From NCBI RefSeq assembly GCF_002506585.1, contig NZ_DAXW01000003.1, positions 41,160-105,159 of the forward strand: 64,000 bases of DNA, in the 5' to 3' direction. Origin of the DNA: Methanoculleus sp. UBA430 (GTDB lineage: Archaea > Halobacteriota > Methanomicrobia > Methanomicrobiales > Methanoculleaceae). This document shows positions 42,733 to 51,080 of the stretch, piece by piece (the first letter of the stretch is position 1; each line of letters starts with the position of its first letter). The translations under genes were made by a program, and so were the position numbers. The notes below the pieces were generated by a model. It was given only the letters and a program-made list of their open reading frames with translations. It searched no databases and was not told where the DNA came from.

Positions 42733-43512
42733 ATGAGACTCTCCACCATCTGGGAAAAACTTCGTACCGGCGGCCTCCTCGGGCAGGAGCCTCGCGGACG
42801 CCCGGAGCTCCCCCTCAGCCGTGACCGGGAGGCGGAGGTACGAGCACTCCTCGCCCGCCCACCGTTCGGGCTCACCGACGTCCGCGATACGGCCCTTCCC
42901 CTCTACGACCGGGCGCTGACCCACCGGTCGTACGCGAACGGCGGGGAGTACCCGGTAACGGTGGTCGACGACAACGAGCGGCTTGAGTTTCTCGGGAACT
43001 ACGTCCTCGACTTCGTCATCGCCGACCACCTCTACACCGGGTACGTTCTCCCGCCGGGGGAGATGAACCGGAGGCTCCAGGTGACGAGGAACACAAAACT
43101 CGCCGAGATCGTGCGGCGGCAGGGTCTCGGCATCGATGGGGTCATCAGGAGACGGGGGCAGGCACCGACCGACTCGATCATCGCCGACGCGTTCGAAGCC
43201 CTGATCGGCGCCATCTACCTCGACCGCGGCCTCGATGCTGCCCGGGAGGTAGTGCTCGCGATCTTCGAGAGCGAGATCGCGGAGTGCGACGTCCACAGGA
43301 ACTACCGGGGGAGGCTCCAGGAGTTCGTCGCCCGGGAGAATCTCGGCGGCCTCGAGTACGCCTTCCGCCAGACCGGGCCCGGGAGCTGCCCGGTCTGGGC
43401 CGCCCGGGTGGCCGTCGGGGGGACGCCTCTCGGCGAGGGGGAGGCGCGGACAAAGCAGGGGGCGGCGATGCTCGCGGCAAAAGAGGCGCTCGGCCGCCTC
43501 GGGGAGGAGTGA
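42733..43512 (+). CDS. rnc: Ribonuclease III-like protein with altered catalytic Asp
   Basis: The protein is 259 residues. The RNase III domain has the signature NERLEFLGNYVLDFV and ADAFEALIGAIYLD; a dsRNA-binding domain follows (RGRLQEFVARENLGGLEY ... TKQGAAMLAAKEAL). Bacterial RNase III needs Glu38, Glu41, Asp45, Asp114 and Glu117. Here E82, E85, D152 and E155 match, but the Asp45 position is Asn89 (codon AAC). Cleavage may be lost or weakened, so a dsRNA-binding role is possible. A GTG-initiated DUF362 gene follows after 1 bp. The fold assignment is secure; activity is not. Confidence 0.88.
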   Translation: MRLSTIWEKLRTGGLLGQEPRGRPELPLSRDREAEVRALLARPPFGLTDVRDTALPLYDRALTHRSYANGGEYPVTVVDDNERLEFLGNYVLDFVIADHLYTGYVLPPGEMNRRLQVTRNTKLAEIVRRQGLGIDGVIRRRGQAPTDSIIADAFEALIGAIYLDRGLDAAREVVLAIFESEIAECDVHRNYRGRLQEFVARENLGGLEYAFRQTGPGSCPVWAARVAVGGTPLGEGEARTKQGAAMLAAKEALGRLGEE

Positions 43513-43513
43513 A

Positions 43514-44695
43514 GTGGTGCAGCCGGACGGGCGGGATGCGACCGTCGCCGTCGTTCGATGCGACGATTATACACCGGAAAGGGTCGATCTCGCCGTCCGC
43601 CGCGCGGTCGACCTTGCCGGCGGCATCGGGAGGTTCGTTGCGCCGGGGCAACAGGTCCTCCTCAAACCCAACCTCCTGCAGGGTCAGGAGCCGGATCGGT
43701 GCGTCACCACCCACCCGACGGTCGTTGCTGCCGTCGCCCGGCTCCTCATCGAGCACGGGTGCCGGGTCGTCATCGGCGACAGCCCGGGAGCCGGGATCAT
43801 CTACAGCGAGGCGAACCTGCGGCGGGCGTATTCGCGTAGCGGGTTTGCAGCGGTAGCGGAAGAGACCGGCGCCGTCCTGAACTACGATACCGACTCAGCG
43901 ATCGTCCCGTTCCCGGAGGGGGAGACGATGAAACAGTTCCCGATCATCACCCCGGCCGTCGAGGCCGACGCGATCGTGGTCGTCTCGAAGGTAAAAACCC
44001 ACATGTGGACCCGGATGACCGGGGCGGCGAAGAACCTCTTCGGGCTCATCCCGGGACTTGAGAAACCGGTCTTCCACTTCCGGTTCCAGGACGAGTACGC
44101 CTTCGGGAGGATGCTCGTCGACCTCAACGAGTGCATGAAGCCCCGGCTCCAGGTCGTGGACGCAGTTGTCGGAATGGAGGGGGACGGCCCCCAGGCCGGC
44201 AGCCCGCGCAGGATCGGGGTGATCCTCGCCGGAAGCGACTACTCGGCCGTGGATACCGTCCTCGCGCGGCTCATCGGCATGGACCCGCTCGAGATCGGGA
44301 GCACGAGAAGCGCGGCCGCGCGCGGACTTCTCGACCCGGAGGCAGTCCGGACGGTCGGCGACGACCCCGAGAAGTTCGCGGTCCCGGACTTCCGGAAACC
44401 CTCGACCTACGCCGGGAGCAGGACGGGCGTCTGGCGGCGGGTGATGCTCGCCGTCGTCCAGCGGTTCGGGAGAATCTATGCCCCCCGCCCCGGCGTGAAC
44501 GCGCCGGCCTGCATCGGCTGTGGGAAATGCGAGCGGATATGCCCGGCACACGCGATCGTCGTCACGGAGGGCAAGGCGACGATTGACCCTGCGCGCTGCA
44601 TCCGGTGCTACTGTTGCCACGAGATCTGCACCGAGCACGCCATCGCCCTCTCTCGGGGCCTCGTCGGAAAACTCCTCGCCCGCCTGCTCGGCTGA
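43514..44695 (+). CDS. DUF362 protein with C-terminal two-[4Fe-4S] ferredoxin domain
   Basis: The protein is 393 residues from a GTG at 43514, directly after rnc. The DUF362 part has VLLKPNLLQGQEPDRCVTTH, VVIGDSPGAG, VSKVKTHMWTRMTGAAKNLF and DAVVGMEGDGPQAG. The C-terminus carries two clusters: CIGCGKCERICP and CIRCYCCHEICT. It is probably a soluble iron-sulphur protein of unknown substrate. The likely operon with rnc has no obvious functional explanation. Confidence 0.87.
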   Translation: MVQPDGRDATVAVVRCDDYTPERVDLAVRRAVDLAGGIGRFVAPGQQVLLKPNLLQGQEPDRCVTTHPTVVAAVARLLIEHGCRVVIGDSPGAGIIYSEANLRRAYSRSGFAAVAEETGAVLNYDTDSAIVPFPEGETMKQFPIITPAVEADAIVVVSKVKTHMWTRMTGAAKNLFGLIPGLEKPVFHFRFQDEYAFGRMLVDLNECMKPRLQVVDAVVGMEGDGPQAGSPRRIGVILAGSDYSAVDTVLARLIGMDPLEIGSTRSAAARGLLDPEAVRTVGDDPEKFAVPDFRKPSTYAGSRTGVWRRVMLAVVQRFGRIYAPRPGVNAPACIGCGKCERICPAHAIVVTEGKATIDPARCIRCYCCHEICTEHAIALSRGLVGKLLARLLG

Positions 44696-44745
44696 GAGCG
44701 GCCCGGCCCAAACCCTCATGAGTTATCCGGACAAGAGCAGAGGCC

Positions 44746-45114
44746 ATGCCATGCCCGTTCTGCAACCCGGCCCCGGAAGATATTGTTCTTGAAAACGACC
44801 TCTGCTACGCCCGCTATGACATCCACCCGGTCAGCCCCGGCCACCTGCTTGTGATCCCGTTCCGGCATGTGGCGAGTTACTTCGATACGACCGACGAGGA
44901 GAGGATGGCTCTGGCGCGGCTCATCGACGGCTGCAGGGAATTCACCGATCGTGAACGGCACCCCGACGGCTACAACATCGGCGTCAACGTCGGGGAGGCG
45001 GCAGGCCAGAACGTCATGCACGTCCATATCCACTTCATCCCGCGCTACCGCGGGGACGCTCCCGGCGAGCATGAAGGGGGCGTGCGGGGTGTGCTGCCGT
45101 GCAGGCCGGAGTAG
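44746..45114 (+). CDS. HIT-family nucleotide-binding protein
   Basis: The protein is 122 residues with the histidine triad HVHIHFIPR and an N-terminal CPFCNP zinc pair, followed by the standard HIT fold (YARYDIHPVSPGHLLVIPFR). HIT proteins hydrolyse or transfer nucleotides such as adenosine phosphoramidates or dinucleoside polyphosphates. It is a single gene 50 bp after the DUF362 gene. Substrate unknown. Confidence 0.93.
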   Translation: MPCPFCNPAPEDIVLENDLCYARYDIHPVSPGHLLVIPFRHVASYFDTTDEERMALARLIDGCREFTDRERHPDGYNIGVNVGEAAGQNVMHVHIHFIPRYRGDAPGEHEGGVRGVLPCRPE

Positions 45115-45271
45115 AAGCGAAAACGAGCGTCTTCGCGGTCTTCCGGTCGGCCACCCCTCCCGTGACCCGGGATGCAGCGGTGCCGGACGTGCGCCGACCG
45201 ATACCGCCGGGTGCCCATTTAGAATGATTAATTATGTCAGTAGGGCATAGTTACCCTACGAGGGACAATAG

Positions 45272-47176
45272 TTGCAGACGCTGCTCTTTCTTATACTGTT
45301 CCCCATCCTCGTCGCATGTCTTTTGTTGTTCGTGAAGCGGACGGCATTGCGGTACGCGGTGGTCGCCCTCTCAGCTCTCGCTATCGGCGGGGCGTCGATA
45401 TACCTGCTTATGCGGTATGCATTCGAGGGCGCGGTCTACTTTGCCGCGCCGTCGGAGACAGTCAGCCTCGCCATGGTGGCCATCGAGATGGGTCTCGCGC
45501 TCTTCATCATTTACATGGGCGCAAAGTTCAGGAACTACCTGGCAATCGTGCTGGCCGTCATCCAGGCGGCGCTGGTGGTCTACCTCGAGACAACGTTCTC
45601 GGGGAACCTTCATGCGGTCAACAACCTCTTCATCGACCAGTTCTCCATCATCATGGCCCTCATCATAGGGCTCATCGGGAGCCTGATCGCGGTGTATGCG
45701 GTCAGGTACATGGAGACGTATCACCATCACCACCCGGAGGTGCGCGACCGGCAGACGTTCTTCTTCTTCGTCATCTTTGCCTTCCTTGCCGCGATGTTCG
45801 GCCTGGTCTTCTCCAATAACCTCATGTGGGTCTTCTTCTTCTGGGAAGTCACCACCATCAGCTCCTTCCTGCTGATCGGCTACTCGGAGACCGAGGAAGC
45901 AACGAAGAACGCCTTCCGCGCTCTGGTGATGAACCTCCTCGGCGGGGTCGCCTTCGTCGTCGCGCTCATCTTCCTCGCCGCAACCGAGGCGACGAGCGGC
46001 GGGATCGATCTCGCCCGGGTGCTCGCCTCCTCCGACGCGGCCGTCGTCCTGATCCCGGCCGTCCTGATAGGGTTTGCCGGGATCACGAAGGCTGCGCTGA
46101 TGCCCTTCTCCTCCTGGCTCCTCGGGGCGATGGTGGCCCCGACACCGGTCTCGGCCCTGCTCCACTCGAGCACCATGGTCAAGGCCGGTGTCTACATCCT
46201 GGTCCGGTTCTCGCCGGTCTTTGCCGGAACGTTCGCCGGGTTCTCCATCGGCCTCGTCGGCGGAGTGACCTTCCTGGTTGCGTCCGCGATAGCGATATCC
46301 CAGAGCGACGCGAAATCGGTCCTCGCCTACTCGACGATAGCGAACCTCGGCCTGATAGCCGCCTGTGCAGGTGTCGGGACCTACATGCTTGTCTGGGCGG
46401 CGATCCTCCTGATCGTCTTCCACGCCGTCGCGAAGTCGCTCCTCTTCCTTGGAACCGGGGCGATCGAGCACCGGACCGGGAGCCGCAACATCGAGGACAT
46501 GGAAGGCCTGATCGTCCGGATGCCGAAGATGGCGGTGATGATGTTCATCGGGATCGCCGGTATGTTCCTTGCGCCGTTCGGCATGCTGATCTCCAAGTGG
46601 GCGGCGATCGAGGCGTTCGTCCAGGTCCCCTTCGGCCTGATCTTCATCGCCATCCTCGCCTACGGGAGCGCCGTCACGGTCTTCTTCTGGGCGAAGTGGA
46701 TGGGTAAACTCGTCACGGTCACCCGGAACACGGAACGGGTCGAGAAAGGGTTCTTCGAAGAGTCCTGGGCCCCGCTCTATATCATCACCGGCCTCGTGAT
46801 AGCGGCCGTCCTCCTCTTCCCGGTCATCTCCTCGATACTGATTGAGCCCTACGTCCTCGCTATCTATGGGGTTACGGCACACCTCGCAGATGCGAACGTC
46901 GCCATCATGCTCCTGATGATAGCCCTCTTGCTGATCCTCCCCGTCTCGTTCCTCCTCTTCAAGAGGACCGCGAGACACCTCCCGGCCTACATGGGCGGGA
47001 GGCCCGCGACGCCGGACCTGCATTTTGCAGGCTCCCTCGGCATGACCCGGGAAGCCCAGACGCGGAACTACTACCTCACCGAGTACTTCGGTGAGGCGAA
47101 ACTCTTCCGACCGGGTGCGACGGTCTGCATCGTCCTGATCCTGGTTTCCTGGGCCCTTGCGGGGGTGGCGTTATGA
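45272..47176 (+). CDS. echA: Ech hydrogenase subunit A (proton/sodium-conducting antiporter-like)
   Basis: The protein is 634 residues from a TTG at 45272 with GAGGGAC upstream, and has about 15-16 TM helices. The NuoL/MrpA-type core is clear (KAALMPFSSWLLGAMVAPTP, VSALLHSSTMVKAGVYILVR, with conserved Lys and His in helices). The subunit conducts H+ or Na+ for the ferredoxin/H2 reaction. It is the first of six tightly overlapping genes. Confidence 0.92.
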   Translation: MQTLLFLILFPILVACLLLFVKRTALRYAVVALSALAIGGASIYLLMRYAFEGAVYFAAPSETVSLAMVAIEMGLALFIIYMGAKFRNYLAIVLAVIQAALVVYLETTFSGNLHAVNNLFIDQFSIIMALIIGLIGSLIAVYAVRYMETYHHHHPEVRDRQTFFFFVIFAFLAAMFGLVFSNNLMWVFFFWEVTTISSFLLIGYSETEEATKNAFRALVMNLLGGVAFVVALIFLAATEATSGGIDLARVLASSDAAVVLIPAVLIGFAGITKAALMPFSSWLLGAMVAPTPVSALLHSSTMVKAGVYILVRFSPVFAGTFAGFSIGLVGGVTFLVASAIAISQSDAKSVLAYSTIANLGLIAACAGVGTYMLVWAAILLIVFHAVAKSLLFLGTGAIEHRTGSRNIEDMEGLIVRMPKMAVMMFIGIAGMFLAPFGMLISKWAAIEAFVQVPFGLIFIAILAYGSAVTVFFWAKWMGKLVTVTRNTERVEKGFFEESWAPLYIITGLVIAAVLLFPVISSILIEPYVLAIYGVTAHLADANVAIMLLMIALLLILPVSFLLFKRTARHLPAYMGGRPATPDLHFAGSLGMTREAQTRNYYLTEYFGEAKLFRPGATVCIVLILVSWALAGVAL

Positions 47177-48033
47177 ACTGGCTCATCGGCGCAGTCCTCT
47201 TCCTCATCCTCGCGCCCATAACCGGCGGCCTCATCGCCGGTATCGACCGGAAGATCACCGCACGGATGCAGGGAAGAGTCGGGCCGCCGCTCCTGCAGCC
47301 CTTCTACGACGTCGGCAAACTCTTCGAGAAGGAGCGGGCCGTCGTCACCACGGCGCAGAACTTCTACGTCCTCGCCTACCTGATCTTCATCGCCCTCTCC
47401 GGCGCGCTCTTCTTCGCGGGAGGGGACCTCTTGCTGATCGTCTTTGCCTTCACGCTCGCCCACGTCTTCCTGGTGCTCGGGGCCTATGCGGTCCACTCGC
47501 CCTACAGCCATGTCGGGGCCGGGCGGGAACTGATCCAGCTGATGGCCTACGAACCGATGATCATCCTTGCAGCCGTCGGGTTCTACATGGTCAGCGGGAG
47601 TTTCTACGTCGCGGATATCGTTACAACAACCGTGCCGGCGATCCTCTACCTCCCCGGCGTCTTCCTGGGCTTTGCGGTCATTCTCACCATCAAACTCAGG
47701 AAGTCCCCCTTCGACATATCGACGTCGCACCACGCGCACCAGGAGATCGTCAAGGGGATCACGACGGAGTTCTCGGGCTCCACGCTCGCGCAGGTCGAGA
47801 TCGCCCACTGGTACGAGAACGTCTTCCTCCTCGGGTTCGTATTCCTCTTCTTTGCCTGGAACCCCGTGATCGGGATCGTTGCGGTCGCTATCACCTACCT
47901 TGCGGAAATCTTCGTCGATAACGTCACCGCACGGGCGCGGTGGCAGGCTGCATTGAAGAGTGGGTGGCTCGCAGCGATCCTCGGGATCGTGAACCTGGCG
48001 ATCCTCTCCTATATGATGCTCGGAGGTGCATGA
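47173..48033 (+). CDS. echB: Ech hydrogenase subunit B (NuoH-like)
   Basis: The protein is 286 residues, starting in an ATGA overlap with echA. It has about eight TM helices. The NuoH-type motif is GRVGPPLLQPFYDVGKLFEK, and SPYSHVGAGRELIQLMAYEP and LRKSPFDISTSHHAHQEIVK match this subunit. It links the soluble hydrogenase arm to the ion-pumping subunit. Confidence 0.95.
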   Translation: MNWLIGAVLFLILAPITGGLIAGIDRKITARMQGRVGPPLLQPFYDVGKLFEKERAVVTTAQNFYVLAYLIFIALSGALFFAGGDLLLIVFAFTLAHVFLVLGAYAVHSPYSHVGAGRELIQLMAYEPMIILAAVGFYMVSGSFYVADIVTTTVPAILYLPGVFLGFAVILTIKLRKSPFDISTSHHAHQEIVKGITTEFSGSTLAQVEIAHWYENVFLLGFVFLFFAWNPVIGIVAVAITYLAEIFVDNVTARARWQAALKSGWLAAILGIVNLAILSYMMLGGA

Positions 48034-48521
48034 GTACCATGGCATTCCTGAAGCGATCACCCTGGATCCTTCATTACGATGCGTCCAGCTGCAACGGGTG
48101 CGATATCGAGGTGCTTGCATGCTTAACGCCGCTCTACGACGTGGAGCGGTTCGGCATCATCAACACCGGAAACCCGAAGCACGCGGACATCCTGATGATC
48201 ACGGGCGGGATCAACGAGTTGAACCGGGCGGTGGTAAAAAACCTCTACGAGCAGATGCCGGAGCCGAAAGTCGTCGTTGCGATAGGCATCTGCGCCGCAA
48301 CCGGCGGCATTTTCCGGGAGTGCTACAACATCGCGGGAGGTGTCGACAAGGTTATCCCCGTCGACGTCTATGTTCCGGGATGCGCGGCGCGGCCGGAGAT
48401 GATCATCGACGGTGTCGTGAAGGCGCTCGGGATCCTCGAGGAGAAACGGGCGAAGATGACCGGAAGCGCCCAGGCAAAAGAAGAAACGCGGCATGCGGCA
48501 GAGGCAGGTGAGAGCACATGA
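48030..48521 (+). CDS. echC: Ech hydrogenase subunit C (small subunit, NuoB-like)
   Basis: The protein is about 163 residues. The start is the ATG at 48030 (MSTMAFLKRSPW) with GGAGGTG just before, overlapping the echB stop. The [4Fe-4S] cysteines are SCNGCDIEVL, with later CAATGGIFRECYNIAGG and PGCAARPE, the N2-like proximal cluster site. It carries electrons between the NiFe site and the ferredoxin subunit. Confidence 0.95.
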   Translation: MSTMAFLKRSPWILHYDASSCNGCDIEVLACLTPLYDVERFGIINTGNPKHADILMITGGINELNRAVVKNLYEQMPEPKVVVAIGICAATGGIFRECYNIAGGVDKVIPVDVYVPGCAARPEMIIDGVVKALGILEEKRAKMTGSAQAKEETRHAAEAGEST

Positions 48522-48898
48522 CAGTTAACGCAGAGCAGACTACCATAAGCGTCGCGCCGGAGGACCTCATGCGCGAGGTCGAAGGGCTCCAGGCCGGCGG
48601 GTACCGCCTTGTCCAGATCGGGTGCACGGACATCGGCGGGGCCTACGAGGTCAACTACTCGTTCGACAGGGACTACCAGTACAGAAACCTCCGCCTGACA
48701 CTCGGGCCTGATACTGAGATCCCGAGCATCTCCGGTATCTACTGGGGGGCGTTCGTCTACGAGAACGAGATGCACGACCTCTTCGGGATCCCTGTTGTCG
48801 GGATCAACATCGATTTCAAAGGGACGTTCATCAAGACTGCGGAGAAGTATCCGTTCAGCGTCACGAGAAGGGGGGGTGACCAATGCCGGAACGCATAA
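48518..48898 (+). CDS. echD: Ech hydrogenase subunit D (NuoC-like)
   Basis: The protein is 126 residues, starting in an ATGA overlap. The NuoC-type fold is shown by YEVNYSFDRDYQYRNLRLTL and the C-terminal YWGAFVYENEMHDLFGIPVV, then GINIDFKG. It has no cofactor ligands, as usual for this subunit. It overlaps echE by 16 bp. Confidence 0.93.
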   Translation: MTVNAEQTTISVAPEDLMREVEGLQAGGYRLVQIGCTDIGGAYEVNYSFDRDYQYRNLRLTLGPDTEIPSISGIYWGAFVYENEMHDLFGIPVVGINIDFKGTFIKTAEKYPFSVTRRGGDQCRNA

Positions 48899-49962
48899 TC
48901 GTCCCGTTCGGGCCGCAGCACCCGGTGCTGCCGGAACCGATCCACCTCGACCTCGTCCTCGAGGACGAGACCGTGGTGGAGGCGATCCCCTCCATCGGCT
49001 ACATCCACCGGGGGCTTGAGCGGCTGATCGAGAAGCGCGAGTTCACGGAGTATGTCTACGTGGCGGAGAGGATCTGCGGGATCTGCAGTTTCATGCACGC
49101 ACTCTGCTACAGTCAGGGTATCGAGGAGATCATGAAGATCGAAGTCCCCGATCGGGCGCGCTACCTCCGGACGATCTGGTCGGAGACCTCGCGTCTCCAC
49201 TCCCACCTCCTCTGGCTCGGCCTCTTTGCGGACGGGATGGGCTTTGAGAACCTCTTCATGCGGTCCTGGCGCCTCCGGGAGAGCGTGCTCGACGTGCTCG
49301 AGGACACCAGCGGGGGACGGGTCATCCAGGGCACCTGCAAGGTCGGCGGGGTCCGGCGCGACATCGGGGCGGAGAAGCTCGCGGAGATGCACCGCGCGCT
49401 CGACCCCTTCGAGGAGCAGTGCCGGGACCTCGGTGACGTCTTCTTGAACGACGAGACGGTGAAGTACCGCCTCCAGGGCCTCGGTGTCGTCGGGAAGGAC
49501 GACGCCTACGCCCTCGGGGCCGTCGGCCCGACCGTGAGGGCAAGCGGGGTCGCGATCGACCACCGCGAGACCGGCTACGCCGCCTACGGTGACCTCGGCT
49601 TCAAACCGGTCGTGGAGACCGCCGGGGACTGCTACGCCCGGTGCGCCGTCCGGGTCAAGGAGGTCTATGCCTCCATCGACCTGATCCGGCGCGCGATCGA
49701 CCAGATTCCCGAAGGACCCCTCGACGTGAAGGTCAGGGGAACGCCGGACGGCGAGTACTTCTCCCGTGTGGAGCAGCCGCGGGGCGAGGTCATCCACTAC
49801 CTGCGGGGCAACGGCACCAAACACCTCACCAGGGCCCGGATCAGGACACCGACGCTCGCGAACATCCCGATACTGGTGAAGATGCTCCCGAACGCCCAGC
49901 TTGCCGACGTCCCGGTCGTCGTCCTCTCGATCGACCCCTGCATCAGCTGCACGGAGAGGTGA
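48883..49962 (+). CDS. echE: Ech hydrogenase subunit E (NiFe large subunit)
   Basis: The protein is 359 residues. The N-terminal Ni ligand motif is RICGICSFMHALCY and the C-terminal one is DPCISCTER, ending right after the motif, so no maturation peptide is expected. It catalyses H2/H+ interconversion and, driven by ion influx, can reduce ferredoxin for formylmethanofuran synthesis. The NiFe ligands are complete, distinguishing it from complex I NuoD. Confidence 0.96.
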   Translation: MPERIIVPFGPQHPVLPEPIHLDLVLEDETVVEAIPSIGYIHRGLERLIEKREFTEYVYVAERICGICSFMHALCYSQGIEEIMKIEVPDRARYLRTIWSETSRLHSHLLWLGLFADGMGFENLFMRSWRLRESVLDVLEDTSGGRVIQGTCKVGGVRRDIGAEKLAEMHRALDPFEEQCRDLGDVFLNDETVKYRLQGLGVVGKDDAYALGAVGPTVRASGVAIDHRETGYAAYGDLGFKPVVETAGDCYARCAVRVKEVYASIDLIRRAIDQIPEGPLDVKVRGTPDGEYFSRVEQPRGEVIHYLRGNGTKHLTRARIRTPTLANIPILVKMLPNAQLADVPVVVLSIDPCISCTER

Positions 49963-49969
49963 GTTTGGG

Positions 49970-50389
49970 ATGGGAATTTTTCAGATGACAAGAACGGTTC
50001 TCCGGAACCTCGCAGGCGGGCCGGACACCCGGCCGTACCCGGCAGTCCCGGCGCGGACGGGGCCCTTCACCCGGGGGCACGTCACCTTCGACCCGGCCAC
50101 CTGCCGCTCCTGCGGCCTCTGCTCGCGGCGGTGCCCGTGCGAGGCGATCCGCCTCGATAAGGAAGAGAAGGTCTGGGAGATAGACCGCATGCGCTGCATC
50201 GCCTGCGGCGACTGCGTCGAGGGCTGCCCGTTCGGGAGCCTCATGATGGAGCCGGAGTACTTCTCGCCGGTGGTGGAGCACGTGGTGGAGCGCTACACCA
50301 TCACCTACGTGAAGCCCGAGAAGCCCGCGAAGAAACCGGCTGAAGAGAGCACGGGCGCAAAGGAAGAAGGCGCCGACGCCGGTGCGTGA
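49970..50389 (+). CDS. echF: Ech hydrogenase subunit F (2x[4Fe-4S], NuoI-like)
   Basis: The protein is 139 residues from the ATG at 49970 with GAGGTGAG upstream. Two ferredoxin-type clusters are present: CRSCGLCSRRCPCEAI and CIACGDCVEGCPFGSL. A Lys/Glu/Ala-rich tail follows (KPEKPAKKPAEESTGAKE). It passes electrons to soluble ferredoxin. It is the last gene of echABCDEF; T-runs follow at 50427. Confidence 0.94.
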   Translation: MGIFQMTRTVLRNLAGGPDTRPYPAVPARTGPFTRGHVTFDPATCRSCGLCSRRCPCEAIRLDKEEKVWEIDRMRCIACGDCVEGCPFGSLMMEPEYFSPVVEHVVERYTITYVKPEKPAKKPAEESTGAKEEGADAGA

Positions 50390-50423
50390 GAACGGGGGCC
50401 GGGGCCCGAATCCCCCTGGCACG

Positions 50424-50447
50424 ATCTTTTTTTGGCCACTTTTTATC
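50424..50447 (+). terminator. T-run terminator after ech operon
   Basis: ATCTTTTTTTGGCCACTTTT holds T-runs of 7 and 5 within 60 bp of the echF stop, a typical archaeal terminator. Confidence 0.55.
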
Positions 50448-50626
50448 GAGCAGTGGAAGCGCTAAAAGTGCGATTGTGACCGTCAAAGTGGCTGGAGCCA
50501 GGAGAATCCGTTACACTGGATCGTGGAGATTGTGTACCCCGATGTTCGGGTTCCTGTCCTTCAGTCAGTCACAACTCATGCACGGTTTTCTACGGGATAT
50601 CGCCACGCACTGCCCCCGCCCCTGGA

Positions 50627-50890
50627 GTGGGGAACGACTGCCGGAACGGCAGGAGTTGGAGCACCGTCAGGTGCAGATTGCGACGGGCCATGGGGCCGGA
50701 GCATGAGCATCGCAGGTGCGGAGGAGGAGGCCGGAGGCCGGGCGGGGAACGACTGCCGGAACGGCAGGAGTTTGAGAAGACCGGAGGTCTTCGAATGGGG
50801 GTCACAGGTAGAATCTTACGGGGTAGAGACAGGGGAGGGGGCCAGCCCCCTCCCTGTCAGCCCCTCCCCGCGTGGCGATATCCCCACGGT
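50627..50890 (+). repeat. Long interspersed hairpin repeat (copy B)
   Basis: The motif GGGGAACGACTGCCGGAACG, with GGCAGGAGTT following, occurs at 50629 and again at 50742. Hairpins GAGCACC-GTCA-GGTGC, GGCCGGAGGCC and GAAGACC-GGA-GGTCTTC follow, then GACAGGGGAGGGGG-CCAG-(C run)TGTC. Homology to copy A is inverted. The end TCCCCACGGTCC (50881-50892) is the exact complement of GGACCGTGGGGA on the minus strand near 30757-30768. The rest of the 691-bp gap 50390-51080 shows no gene. Confidence 0.7.
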
Positions 50891-51080
50891 CCAGTGTACC
50901 AGACCAGATATGCTCATAGTTTCGGTTGTTTCAGCAGTCTGAATCACGCCTGCTATAAGCCCAGAAGTGAAAAACCGTCTCTTTCCGAAACGGGGGTGCC
51001 GACTGCCCCACCCGTTTGGCGCCCCTAACTAAGAGTCCCCAATCAGTCGAACCGCATCACCTTCCAGCTTATCACTTATC

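Noticed and set aside
45371..47023. 550-codon minus-strand open frame rich in Glu/Asp/Arg
   Set aside because: It is antisense to the membrane protein EchA; complement of hydrophobic codons gives charged residues.
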